DNA from: Homalodisca vitripennis
Lineage: Eukaryota; Arthropoda; Insecta; Hemiptera; Cicadellidae
NCBI RefSeq assembly: GCF_021130785.1
Contig: NC_060211.1
Coordinates: 29,187,001-29,251,000, forward strand
Length of the DNA: 64,000 nucleotides
Reading direction: 5' to 3'
The position numbers and the translations under genes were made by a program. The notes beneath the pieces were generated by a model. That model was not told where the DNA came from, made no database searches, and saw nothing but the letters and a program-made list of their open reading frames with translations. Shown here piece by piece: positions 1-11,700 of the stretch; the stretch's first letter is position 1; each line of letters starts with the position of its first letter.

Positions 1-875
1 TTCATGAGTCCAGCTTATCCCTGAGCAGCAAGTAAATAGATACAATATATATCTGCTCACTGTTGGACATTTTAAACATTTCTCATAAATACTAATAGAT
101 TACTATTATTTATCTTCTTTTTAAAGGATTTCTCAGACATCCTGTCACCTTAGTCTCTTCATGATAGTCCCATCCACACCCCAGTCTATTATTTCATTCA
201 CTTAAGCTCTTTATTTACATTACTTAGAACGATCGGAACTCTTCTTCTCTGAATGGGATATTTTCCATTAACTAACATACTCTAATTCGAGCATAAGGAT
301 AATTAGAAATGTAATGTATTGATCACCAAAGTTTCGTTTCCATAACCACGCGTGCAGTACAAAGATAACATACAACAGTGTACTCAACTGCGTCATTTTA
401 AGTTATGTTTGATACCATGGATTAGTTTCGTTTTGTGGCATGACAAAGGTGCTTCAATCTATGTAATAATGACAATATTATATTATATCAAAGCGATCAA
501 GACCACTTTGAAGTTTTGTTGAAACAATACTGTGGGAATTGTAATAAAATTTGTAAAATAGTTGGTGCCTTGTAAATTTTTTATAACTAAATGAGTTGTT
601 TTTGTTATGTGTCTTTAAACACTTTCAATAGACGCCATTTTGTGAATATTACAGAAAATAGGAAAATTGATTTATATTTTCATCTTAATTATTCAAACCT
701 ATGTGCCAAATGTGTTTTCCATAGCTGAAATAGTTCTAGAGATATGAGTTTTTTTTATAAAATATACAAAATATCGGCCAGCAGCTAAACTACACATTTT
801 TCAACCTCCATAGGACTTTTTTGCTTGAAATGAGTTTGTGACACACTTTTGTGAACACCCTGTATATATATTTAA
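1..875. other. AT-rich sequence without a recognisable gene
   Basis: I see no coding exon here. The stretch from about 540 to 866 ends in GTGAACACCCTGTATA, a terminus like that of many dispersed insect repeats. A related end in the opposite sense (GGGTGTTCACAAAA) lies near 6700. This is probably the edge of an interspersed element, class unknown. Confidence 0.35.
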
Positions 876-878
876 GTG

Positions 879-960
<82 letters not shown>
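876..960. repeat. (GTGC)n/(GT)n microsatellite
   Basis: About 50 bases of a GTGC/GCGT tetranucleotide repeat pass directly into about 35 bases of GT. The apparent reading frames across it (Thr-His, or Cys-Val-Arg) are low-complexity artefacts. A similar compound tract occurs at 41368-41439. Confidence 0.95.
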
Positions 961-963
<3 letters not shown>

Positions 964-1504
964 TTAAGTAGATGGAACCATGCATTTTCTAGAATTACCC
1001 AGTCTCTAGGACCAGATGGACAATACCGCATCTTGGCCATTAGGACCTCCAATAATCCTCAGCTTTGATGTTCACCTAACTAATAAAAACTACTTATACT
1101 ATAAGCCACAGAATCAGGGTTTGTAACGTCACCTGGCCACTAGAACCAGGTTACCCGTAGATTACTTCAATCCCAGTGAGACACTGGACTGTAATATCAT
1201 TTCTCCTCTATCAAGCGAACCCACAATTCCTGGAATACCCTGTAATTTGGGACCTGGTCAATAGGAATCCATGATTTCTACAACAGTTTTGTGTTTGCAA
1301 CTGAGTTATATGACTGTGTGAAACCATGTATCTACTTACCACTTGCTAGGAGTATTTAACAAACTATATATAGAATCCATTAGAGTTTGGTATCCGCTCT
1401 GCCTCTGAGAGTAAATGACAATGTATAGTATTGTTTCCAGTTACTGGGCTACTTTATTGTTTGAGACATCAAAACTCACACAGTCTCCGAAAATTTAACA
1501 CACA

Positions 1505-2020
1505 TATCTCACTCCATCACCTTCTGACTCCCCAAGAGGGTACACTTCTGGCTTTTTTATACCTTCCAGTTGATCCCACACTGGGTACAGCAAAAACCGA
1601 TGTCACTTAAATCTGGGCAACCTTATGGATGTCCAGAAGCTGCACATCACTAACCGCAAATGTCGAGATTCTGGGACGCAAAGGTAATTCTATAGGTCTA
1701 GTCTACTGCGAGAGATGACTGTTGGAGTTGATTGTGTTTTTTCCCTAAGAGTCAAAGGTTCTTGATAGCCTAGACATAAGAGTGAGCCACGCTCTGCCTC
1801 CTTTGATTGGAGAGGCTGGTTCAGAGGTGGCTACTCCTTCTTCCTAGGGGACATGACTTGAGATTAGTGCCCTACACTTTTCCTCATGAATCCCAACATT
1901 AGGCGGCCCCACTCCCAACCTTACCCATCTAAAATATCCTGTCATTCAGGAAGCAGCGCAAAGGTCCTTAACTAGGCGCAATTTTCTAAGATTCTTGTCC
2001 TAATAGAAAACAAAACGATC
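1505..2020 (+). repeat. Interspersed repeat family A, copy 1
   Basis: This copy shares a fixed order of short conserved blocks with copies at 2890-3260, 19880-20480, 30980-31500 and 59640-60060. The blocks include TGGATGTCCAGAAGC, CACATCACTAACCGCAAATG, a GGGGACATGAC block, and a terminal ATATCCTGTCATTC followed by a CTTGTCCTA segment. It is degenerate with no open frame. I cannot assign a class: no terminal inverted repeat or poly-A tail is visible. Confidence 0.55.
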
Positions 2021-2711
2021 TATTGAAATATTTCAAAAAGTGAATATTTATAACCATAGTTGATTTTGCCTTCTTTTGACACTGGTCTGAGACGCCTACT
2101 TTGCGTCACCTTAATAGAACGTCACAAACAAGAACCCTCCTTCTACTAATGTACATTACATCCCTTTATTATTATTCATCCTATTCAGCAAATATGTTTT
2201 ATGTTCACAAAGAAACGAATTAATTTTTAACCAATAATATTGAAGGTGGGAGCTTGCAGAGTAGGTTCAGAAAGATTTTTCCTACTGAGTAGACTGTGTA
2301 GAGTATATCTTGCAAGTGTGCCCTTAAATTAACATTGAGATATAACAATGCAATCCTACACGGGTCCAACAGTATTATTTAGAAAACACTACGATCAGAG
2401 CTCTTTGAAAACTGTTAAATTGTAAGCAGACAGAGAAAAAGTATTTCTGTTAACAGCTATTAGAGACTTAGAAGCGGCGATTTTATGGGCCTATCGGATA
2501 GACCGTAGCGCACGATTAGTTGTATGTTATTGACTAGAAACTTTTTTACGCTTCCGCCTGTAAAAGAGGCTAAATCCTGTGCGTTATTGACATCAGTGAT
2601 TGGGAAGGTTTTCAATGTTGGGTGATTTTCATGCCACACAGTTATCATGGCGTATTATCAGGACAATCAATCTTTGAGTCTAAATCAATTCCAAAAGAAG
2701 ATTATAGAAGC

Positions 2712-2805
2712 TAATACCATCATTCCCCGAAGTATACTGTAGATGGTAATACCATCATTCCCCGAAGTATACTGTAGATGGTAATGCCATCGTTCTCCGA
2801 TTCAG
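2712..2805. repeat. 35-bp tandem repeat, about 2.6 copies
   Basis: The unit TAATACCATCATTCCCCGAA plus 15 further bases is repeated exactly once. A third, diverged, partial copy follows (TAATGCCATCGTTCTCCGA). Confidence 0.85.
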
Positions 2806-2889
2806 TCACTTGAATCTTAAGATTACTACTAGATCTGCTGGAGCATTGCTGGATGAAGCAATCCAGTCGACTGAATAAAAATGGGTCCA

Positions 2890-3260
2890 TGTTGTACTAG
2901 TACTTTTCCCCAAGGAATTGGAGCCGATTCTTGGAATGATCCCATGGTGCTGCTAATTCGAGAAAGGATAGTGAGCACTAAATATCATTGCAACTTGGAA
3001 GAAGGGTTGGATTTCCCAGAATCAGACTATAGCAGTCAAAGCAAAAAATGTTTCTCCCTCAAGGCTTGCAAACTTTAATACCAAGAGAGCCCCACCTACT
3101 CTAACAATCATCCTACGCAATAAACTAACCTTTTGATCAAGTTATCCCTTAGCCCAAATATCCCACTTCAACCCTTAATGGTGTAATGCTTCTGGACATC
3201 CACAAAAGTGTCATTTGTCGGTTTTTCAACTGGAAAAATTGAACCCTTCTGAGTAAGCGT
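2890..3260 (-). repeat. Interspersed repeat family A, copy 2 (partial)
   Basis: Read on the minus strand, this contains the family's GTGGATGTCCAGAAGC block. The flanking blocks match the copy at 30980-31500. It is strongly decayed and no ORF is meaningful. Confidence 0.4.
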
Positions 3261-3289
3261 ATTTCTTATAATACATTTTATTACGTCTT

Positions 3290-3660
3290 TTCCAGTGCTT
3301 TTCCTTTTTCCTGCTGGTAGATGGTTTCTGAATATATTCCGATATCATCTAATTAGTGTCTATCTTACTGTTGATTTATTCCACATAATAATTATTTTGG
3401 CTCTAACTCATTCATATCAAATTACTCTTTCACACATAATTACATTTACTTTTTATTTTGCTTTCTTTTATGACAAACTTTTAACAACGCATACCCAAAC
3501 ACAGGCTATACTGCCTATGTAGGCTTTCATTTTAATATAAGTTGTCAATAATTTTAATTTTTAATATACAGTTAAAGTTTTTCTTTCCTATTTTAAAAAT
3601 CTGTTCTTGTTTTCATTATGTTGTAACGCTAGTGAAGGGAATAAATTTGATTTGATTTGA
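3290..3660 (+). mobile_element. LINE-like 3' tail
   Basis: A T-rich segment ends with AATAAATTTGATTTGATTTGA. A short iterated tail after an AATAAA signal is the usual 3' terminus of insect non-LTR retrotransposons. The coding part is absent, so the copy is 5'-truncated. The 75-residue hydrophobic frame inside is probably chance. Confidence 0.4.
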
Positions 3661-4675
3661 AAATGTGGATCATGACATGGACAATGATTATTTTAATCGG
3701 TTATTACAAATTGTGATTAAAACTGTGGTTCAAAGAAGTTAAATTGTTTTAAGTCAACCATTCTATAATTATAGCTCGTATTTCTATTCGTGTTGGTGGA
3801 AATACTCAGTTCAAAGCTCAGTTATTGAAAAAAAGATTTCTTTATTATTAGCAGAATCTGTTACTAATTCAAGAAAGAAACTTTGCTCATTAAAAGTTAT
3901 GAGCCTATTGCTTTTGCGAGCCTTGTTCAATTTTAGTTATTGTTATAAAGTATATTTCATTTTTGTAGACTTTGTTCTGATACAAAGATACTCTTTTTCC
4001 TTCGATGAGGCGAACGATAGATGGGTTGGTGTCGCTGAGGGTGAACATGGCTAAGACAAGGAAAAAGGTCAATACATTATATGGTCGAGGAAACACAGAG
4101 CGCCATTTTGCATTGGATTTAATTGGCACATAAACATAAGTTATACCACCGTCAGACAACTACATAGAGAAACTGAAAGTCGCTACTTTAAGGATCTGTT
4201 TATTGTTGGTTGCTAACACTGTTTTAATATTTATTTCCGCGTATGAAGATTCGTTTTTAGTGTATTTCAATCTAAGAAAAATATAATCCGAGGGGAAATT
4301 ATTACATCATATATTTTAATCCTTTCAATACCTTCTCATTTTGACCTCCGCCAAAATTAGCGCGGCTGATGAAGATTTCTTTCTTTGGAAACAAATCCTC
4401 TATCGATGTTAAAAAAAAAAAACAGGTTGTGCGTTTATAAATTACAAATTGCCTCTTGGCTCTAGGAATATATTGGCAAACTACACTACTTTGTCCTAGT
4501 ATAGACAATATAAGTGCAGATTTGAATATATTTCTGTAGTATGACTTTTATTACGTTAATTTTATTTGTATGCATCTTTCAAACGATATCTCTTTCTACA
4601 ACTTTGCTCACGGGCCAGGTGACACTCAAATGTTTCTATAAATGAGGAAGTATTTGCCACATACATATATTTTTA
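3661..4675. other. No recognisable gene
   Basis: AT-rich sequence with short random frames only (the longest is about 84 codons, minus strand). No splice-bounded coding signal or repeat ends are visible. Confidence 0.5.
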
Positions 4676-4712
4676 ATAGCAGTTACCCACGGCTTCGCAT
4701 TCCTATACGTAT
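4676..4712 (-). mobile_element. Helitron 3'-end fragment
   Basis: On the minus strand this reads GCGAAGCCGTGGGTAACTGC followed by TATTA. It is a mutated version of the GCGAAGCCGCGGG...CTAG|T terminus found on the intact Helitrons at 6879 and 23464. Only the last few tens of bases are present; it abuts a transposase fossil. Confidence 0.5.
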
Positions 4713-5140
4713 TCGTCCATAAGGGCATTGATGTACTGGGATTTCCTTTGATAAACGTTGCATATGTGACCCCAAACAAAATAGTCAAATAAAGATAGAT
4801 TTGGTGATCTTGGTGGCCACTTGATACTTCCTCTTCTGCCTATCCAGAGAATTGGAAAAATTTTGTTAAAATAAATATGACATGCAGGCCATAGTGTGGG
4901 GGTGCTCCATCCTGCTGGAACCAAACTTCACAACAGTTGTTGATTGCTACTTGGATAACTGGGTAAACCTGATTTTGTATCATTTCCTGGCATACCTCGG
5001 AATTTCCATAAATAAAAAAGGGCCCAACAAACTGATCCCTCACAATGCCAAGCCAAACGTTTAATTTTTCAGGAATCTCGGTATGTTGCTCTCTCCTCCA
5101 GTGAGGGTTTCTTACTCATTGCTATACAGCTGTTGCAGAA
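4700..5140 (-). pseudogene. Mariner/IS630-type transposase fragment
   Basis: Two minus-strand frames together encode the C-terminal catalytic half of a transposase of the Tc1/mariner (IS630) superfamily. Diagnostic blocks are VRDQFVGPFFI, WFQQDGAPPHYG, WIGRRGSIKWPPRSPN and FDYFVWGHI, in the order expected for the DDE domain. The two frames overlap around 4840-4925, so at least one frameshift separates them. The upstream part (to about 5140) shows further stops, and the usual SPDL is SPNL. The N-terminal DNA-binding half is missing and no terminal inverted repeats are seen. It is certainly inactive. The family assignment rests on these motifs. Confidence 0.8.
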
Positions 5141-5389
5141 AATTTTGATATAGGAAGCGTTGTTAATATCAAGCTTCTCTATGATTTCAAGACTATAAAT
5201 GTGTACAAATAGAAAATTTTGGCTGAATGAATAAAAATATGGTTATGCTGTCATTAAACTATGTTTACACAGAACATTTATTATATTTAACAGGCTCTAG
5301 AAGTGAATTCAAACAATATTAACAAAAAGAACTTAATTTGGCAATAAATAATTTACGTTTATTAATCGAGATAAAAACTATCCTTTTGA

Positions 5390-5872
5390 GGAAACAGGAT
5401 TTTTTTCCGGGCATTTGCCATCGTTCAGTGAAACAAGAAATCAGTAATACTACGTTTCGAGATCTGCAATCTGATCTCTTCTTCAGTTAAAGAACTAACC
5501 TAATACATAATTACAAACTATGTTAAAACAAACAAATCTTACCAAAGCGTTGTGGTACGCCTAAGTCAGGAATCACAACCACCATGTTGTTTGTCAACTT
5601 CACTAACTCTATAAACATGCACTTAATAAAAAACTATACACAACACTAATCGTTAAAACTGAACTACGGAATACAGGTCACAATACGTCTTCATTCGTCT
5701 ACTAACCATCTACGCTTTGGTAAGATTAGTTTATTTTAACATAGTTTGTAATTATGTATTAGGTTAGTTCTTTACCTGAAGAAGAGATCAGATTGCAGAT
5801 CTCAAAACGTCGTGTTACTGATTTCTTGTTTCACTGAACGATGGCAAATTTCCGGAAAAAAATCCTGCTTCC
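5390..5872. mobile_element. Foldback element with 161-bp inverted arms
   Basis: Bases 5390-5550 and 5712-5872 are near-perfect inverted copies, with a 161-bp single-copy spacer. The outer ends read GGAAACAGGAT and ATCCTGCTTCC. Each arm carries a hairpin: GAGATC, an 8-base loop, then GATCTC. It is preceded by CTGAAGA and followed in the left arm by GAAAC. In the right arm GAAA has become AAAA. A second, one-sided copy lies at 33553-33870 and a fragment at 31861-31927. There is no coding capacity. The class is uncertain: a foldback MITE or paired retroelement terminal repeats. Confidence 0.8.
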
Positions 5873-5994
5873 TTCACAATCCTTTCATCGTCAAAAATAA
5901 ACCTTCAAACAAAGGAGTATCCTTTTAAGTCTGACGAAACAATACACATTTACAAAATTTCATTGAAATCCATTCAGTGGTTTCGGAGATTAAC

Positions 5995-6030
<36 letters not shown>

Positions 6031-6135
6031 GTTAATATATATCGTATATATATATATATATATATATACGTAATATATATCGTATATATATATATATACG
6101 TTAATATATATCGTATATATATATATATATATATC
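5995..6135. repeat. (TA)n tract with interspersed ACGTTAATATATATCG units
   Basis: A long alternating TA tract is broken three times by a near-identical TACGTTAATATATATCGTA motif, so the tract itself has been duplicated in blocks. The Tyr-Ile frames over it are artefacts. Confidence 0.9.
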
Positions 6136-6169
6136 GTGTGACGATGTTGTATATACAAACACACATATT

Positions 6170-6662
6170 ATCTCAGTGTTAAATTTATTTGCGTACAGTA
6201 TTTTATTTATATATTTATTTATTTGCAGTTATGTAGTGTCTGGTAAAGTTATACATTATTGATTGTTTGATTCTTGTTATATTTATATTTAATTGATATT
6301 GCTTGTTATTCAATTTACATTTTATTGCTTGTTTTTTTTTATATAGTCTATCGCACGTTACTGTCTTTATATTTTATTGCTTGTTTTGTTTAGGTAGTTT
6401 ATACATGTAATTTTAAAAATGTTATGAATAATTTAACATAAATTTAAAAGTGATTCGCCACTGACTTAAAATTTAACATTGTCAATGGCCTTAAGGAAGT
6501 TTCAATGTTGTATAAATGGAATTTGTGTAACTAAGAACTATCACAAGACTGCCAGATATTAAGGAATTATATTTTTGTATGTTTTAATGTTCACCGCACG
6601 CACTCTTGAAGTGCATGGGGACTGTAAATTACTCTGTTTATTATTGAATAAAGATTTTTAGA
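6170..6662 (+). mobile_element. Probable LINE 3' region
   Basis: AT-rich sequence ends in TTATTGAATAAAGATTTTTA followed by GACTTGTGACTTAACTTGAC, an iterated tail. This resembles a truncated non-LTR 3' untranslated region. No reverse transcriptase remains. Confidence 0.35.
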
Positions 6663-6878
6663 CTTGTGACTTAACTTGACTTGTGACACATACACAGGGT
6701 GTTCACAAAAAGATAGTACTCTTTTTTGGCTGATAGTACTCATCATTCCAAAGAATGTTGTCATATGTCGAGAAATGTCTTGTTCAGCAGCAACCCACTA
6801 TTTTTTCTAAAAATATTATAGTCTTAAGAACTAGTTGAGCTAAATAAACCAAATCTAGCACATATATTTTAATAGATA

Positions 6879-7370
6879 CTAGCTGTTTCCCGCGGCTTTG
6901 CACGCTTTTCGTAAGCTTTGCCCGTGTATGTGAACTTCTGGGTTAATTAAATTATATTTATAACGCCGATGTAGACTTTGCCTTGTTGCCACGATCAAGA
7001 AAATCTGTTTATGTTTATAGCCATTGTGCACGTACATGTACTTTATTATAAAGTGGTCTAACACTCAAACTTTAAGTTCAATCAGAAATGTATCTTAAAG
7101 ACAAATATACATAATAACTTAGCGCCTTCAAATAGTGTTTGGCTATTTATATACGTAACTGTCTCGTAATTGCAGTTTATAGTGTGCAGGCGCTTTTAAA
7201 CCTTTTATCTTTTGCAGCGCCGCTTGGTGGCGAGTTACATCAATGGGCATAGCTTATAAACCTTCTCCGTGGAAAAATACATATACATACAAATTTTCGT
7301 AATGATCGGTCCAATATTTCACGATTACATAAAGGACAAACACACAAACATTCATTTTTATATATATAGA
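6879..7370 (-). mobile_element. Non-autonomous Helitron, full length
   Basis: On the minus strand the element starts TCTATATATATAAAAATGAA and ends with GCAAAGCCGCGGGAAACAGC then TAG|T. It therefore has the 5' TC and 3' CTAG of Helitrons next to a T. The interior matches the copies at 20580-21093 and 41441-41915, including the ACCACCAGGCG-like and CGGGCAAAGCTTACG blocks. No Rep/helicase is encoded. The 5' end could instead be 10 bases further out (7380), because TCTATATA is repeated there. Confidence 0.8.
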
Positions 7371-7442
7371 TATATATAGAAGAGGAAGTTAAAAAAAAAT
7401 AATTCTGTTATTTTATTTGTTATTTCAAAATAGCGCCTGTTC

Positions 7443-7503
7443 AAACTTTTCTTAAACAAGATAATTATAAAAACTTTTCTTAAACAAGATAATTATAAAA
7501 ACT
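7443..7503. repeat. 28-bp direct duplication
   Basis: AACTTTTCTTAAACAAGATA plus eight bases occurs twice in tandem with no difference, directly left of the element at 7507. Confidence 0.9.
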
Positions 7504-7506
7504 TTA

Positions 7507-7786
7507 CAGGATGTATAACCTTCTCCTTGAGGATTCCCTAACCAGGACACCGCCGATGGACAAACGATATCCGGGATCGATATGCCGCGAGTGTTTACAT
7601 TCACGACCTTACTTGTGTCAATACGCGGGGTGCGCCGGCGCGGGAAGGGGACGGTGCACAGCTCGGCTTCTAGACCTGTTGAGCCCACACACGCCCTGCT
7701 GCTCGCCGGACGACCTCTTCTTATCACTTCCACCTGTGCTGTGGTGATAACGTGCGCGAGTGTCCTGTGCTGTTAGGTACACCCTG
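7507..7786. mobile_element. GC-rich 280-bp TIR element with TA target sites
   Basis: The left end CAGGATGTATAACC and right end GGTACACCCTG are imperfect inverted copies, and a TA dinucleotide sits immediately outside each end. The body is far richer in G+C than anything nearby (for example GGGGTGCGCCGGCGCGGGAA). Overlapping frames on both strands run through it because of composition. The TA duplication fits the Tc1/mariner group. No transposase is present. Confidence 0.5.
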
Positions 7787-8739
7787 TAGTCAGTCTCACC
7801 TACAGTGGCTACAAGGTCAGTTACAGGCGATAACCGTGTCAATGTATTTCAATTTTGATTTCTGACTTGAAAATAAACAGCGCAGATTTTTCCATTCGTG
7901 AGCCTTTTTAAAAATATCATAAGACAATTCGTAGCCTGAAATCAGTTAAAATTGAATTTGACGTAACTAGCATTAATAATTTTCCCGCTAATTTTGGAAT
8001 GGCGGGTCTAGTTCACGATTGTTACATTCCACTGCGTACATGTGCTCTTTTACTACAATAAACAAGATCAATAACACTCTCTATTTCGTTTAACACTATA
8101 CAGACTATTTTATATTAATTAGGTTCTATTAACCCCACATTCAATGACACATATAAAAACAAATACTGGTTTAGTAACAATTCATTTATATTTCAAAAAT
8201 ATTGTTTATTAAAATATAATGCCGTCAACTTGTTGTAACTGTTTTAGCACTAATAATTTCCTCAATAATTTCACCTACTCATACGTGCCATTTAGGACAC
8301 ACTAACCTCTAATTACCTATTAAGGCTTTTCTAACAATAATTTGTGTTAGTAATATATTTAATTCTTTACCTATAGTTCCATCACAAATAGCTTACTAAT
8401 ATTCATTCGTACACAAATCCATCAATGTCATTCCATAATATCCATGTCCGTTGCACAGACATTAATTAATTGTTTGGTTTGGACCGGAAACTATTGATTT
8501 GATTACTGACACTGTCTATTACACCTGAGTGTCCTTGTCCTATGGGAAATCATTTCCTATATTATGTTATAGTTACTTCTACACAGTGATATTTCTGGGC
8601 TTTTATTGGGTTAATAAATATGTGTTCTACGCATTCAAAACATTTGAGCTCATTTTATAAAACATGATAAGAGACGTATAATTGGCTGAGCATTAGCGAA
8701 GAATATCGATAGAAAGGCTGGTGTAGATTGCATGAGGAA
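7787..8739. other. No gene; one family B repeat head
   Basis: AT-rich sequence. At 8680-8701 it contains the family B core TTGGCTGAGCATTAGCGAAG, seen also at 28690, 39618 and 56710. Nothing else is recognisable. Confidence 0.5.
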
Positions 8740-11700
8740 GTCTCATGTGTGTAACTCACATCAAAAGAGGTTAAGTGCAATATTACTCTAACAATTGTCC
8801 TGATTCCATGACGAAGTCCAGTGCTTTGAATGTCTATGGTTCACTTCAATATAAAGCTCTTATGAAGTGCAGTAACACTCCAACAATGGTCCTGATCAAA
8901 ATTCCATGAGAAGGTCCAGTGCTTTCACTATCTATGGTTCACTTCAATATAAAGCTTTTATGAAGTGCATTAACACTCTAACAATTGTCCTGATCAAAAT
9001 TCCATGAGAAAGTCAAGTGCTTTGACTATATATGGTTCACTTCAATATAAAGCTTTTATGAAGTGCAGTAACACTCTAACAATTGTCCTGATCAAAATTC
9101 CATGAGAAAGTTCAGTGCTTTCACTATCTATGGTTCACTTCAATATAAAGCTTTTATGAAGTGCATTAACACTCTAACAATTGTCCTGATCAAAATTCCA
9201 TGAGAAAGTCAAGTGCTTTGACTATATATGGTTCACTTCAATATAAAGCTTTTGTGAAGTGAAGTAACACGCTAACAATTGTCCAGATCAAGATACCATG
9301 AGGAAGTTCAGTGCTTTGACTATGTGTGGTTACCTCAATAGCTTTTATGAAGTGCAGTAACACTCTAACAATTGTCCTGATCAAAATTTTATGAGAAAGT
9401 CCAGTACTTTGACTGTTTATTGTTTACTTCAATATAAAGCGTTTATAAAGTACAGTAACACTCGAAACATTTTCCGGATCTAGATTCCATGAGGATGTCC
9501 AATGCTTTGACTGAGTGTGGGAAACCTCAATAGAAGACTTTTGTAAAGATAATTAACATGCCAACAATTGTCCATATCTAGTGTTATGGACGAGAGTGAC
9601 ACGCCAACAATTGTCCAGATCTAGATTCCATGAAGGGGCCCAGTACTTTGACTATGTGTGGTTACCTCAATAAAAGACTTTTGTGAAGTGAAGTAACACG
9701 CTAACAATTGTCCAGATCAAGATTTCATGAGGAAGTTCAGTGATTTGACTGTGTGTGGTTACCTCGATAAAAGACTTTTGTGAAGTGAAGTAACACGCCA
9801 ACAATTGTCCAGATCTAGATTCCATGAAGGGGCCCAGTACTTTGACTATGTGTGGTTACCTCAATAAAAGACTTTTGTGAAGTGAAGTAACACGCCAACA
9901 ATTGTCCAGATCTAGATTCCATGAAGGGGTCCAGTACTTTGACTATGTGTGGTTACCTCAATAAAAGACTTTTGTGAAGTGAAGTAACACGCCAACAATT
10001 GTCCAGATCTAGATTCCATGAAGGGGCCCAGTACTTTGACTATGTGTGGTTACCTCAATAAAAGACTTTTGTGAAGTGAAGTAACACGCTAACAATTGTC
10101 CAGATCAAGATTTCATGAGGAAGTTCAGTGATTTGACTGTGTGTGGTTAACCTCGATAAAAGACTTTTGTGAAGTGAAGTAACACGCCAACAATTGTCCA
10201 GATCTAGATTCCATGAAGGGGTCCAGTACTTTGACTATGTGTGGTTACCTCAATAAAAGACTTTTGTGAAGTGAAGTAACACGCTAACAATTGTCCAGAT
10301 CAAGATTTCATGAGGAAGTTCAGTGATTTGACTGTGTGTGGTTACCTCGATAAAAGACTTTTGTGAAGTGAAGTAACACGCCAACAATTGTCCAGATCTA
10401 GTGTTATGGACGAGAGTGACACGCCAACAATTGTCCAGATCTCGATTCCATGAAGGGGCCCAGTACTTTGACTATGTGTGGTTACCTCAATAAAAGACTT
10501 TTGTGAAGTGAAGTAACACGCTAACAATTGTCCAGATCAAGATTTCATTGAGGAGAAGTTCAGTTACTTTGACTATGTGTGGTTACCTCAATAAAAGACT
10601 TTTGTGAAGTGAAGTAACACGCTAACAATTGTCCAGATCAAGATTTCATGAGGATGTTCAGTGATTTGTGACTGTGTGTGTTTACCCTCGATAAAAGACT
10701 TTTGTGAAGTGAAGTAACACGCCAACAATTGTCCAGATCAAGATTTCATGAGGAAGTTCAGTGATTTGACTGTGTGTGGTTACCCTCAATAAAAAGACTT
10801 TTGTGAAGTGAAGTAACACGCTAACAATTGTCCAGATCAAGATTTCATGAGGAAGTTCAGTGATTTGACTGTGTGTGGTTACCTCGATAAAAGACTTTTG
10901 TGAAGTGAAGTAACACGCCAACAATTGTCCAGATCAAGATTTCATGAGGAAGTTCAGTGATTTGACTATGTGTGGTTACCTCGATAAAAGACTTTTGTGA
11001 AGTGAAGTAACACGCCAACAATTGTCCAGATCTAGATTCCATGAAGGGGCCCAGTACTTTGACTATGTGGTGGTTACCTCAAATAAAAGACTTTTGTGAA
11101 GTGAAGTAACACGCTAACAATTGTCCAGATCAAGATTTCATGAGGAAGTTCAGTGATTTGACTGTGTGTGGTTACCTCAATAAAAGACTTTTGTGAAGTG
11201 AAGTAACACGCTAACAATTGTCCAGATCAAGATACCATGAGGAAGTTCAGTGCTTTGACTATGTGTGGTTACCCTCAATAAAAGACTTTTGTGAAGTGAA
11301 GTAACACGCTAACAATTGTCCAGATCAAGATACCATGAGGAAGTTTCAGTGCTTTGACTATGTGTGGTTACCTCAAAAAAAGACTTTTGTGAAGTGAAGT
11401 AACACGCTAACAATTGTCCAGATCAAGATACCATGAGGAAGTTCAGTGCTTTGACTATGTGTGGTTATCTCAATAAAAGACTTTTGTGAAGTGAAGTAAC
11501 ACGCTAACAATTGTCCAGATCAAGATACCATGAGGAAGTTCAGTGCTTTGACTAATGTGTGGTTACCTCAATAAAAGGCTTTTGTGAAGTGAAAGTAACA
11601 CGCTAACAATTGTCCAGATCAAGATACCATGAGGAAGTTCAGTGCTTCGACTATGTGTGGTTACCTCAATAAAAGACTTTTGTGAAGTGAAGTAACACGC

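Noticed and set aside
801..1068. Opposing frames rich in His-Thr or Cys-Val-Arg
   Set aside because: They are translations of the GTGC/GT microsatellite and of flanking element DNA.
5925..6164. Tyr-Ile-rich minus-strand frames
   Set aside because: Low-complexity product of a TA repeat.
7452..7842. Overlapping frames of 64-93 codons on both strands
   Set aside because: They come from the GC-rich TIR element, where stop codons are rare; no splice or domain evidence.
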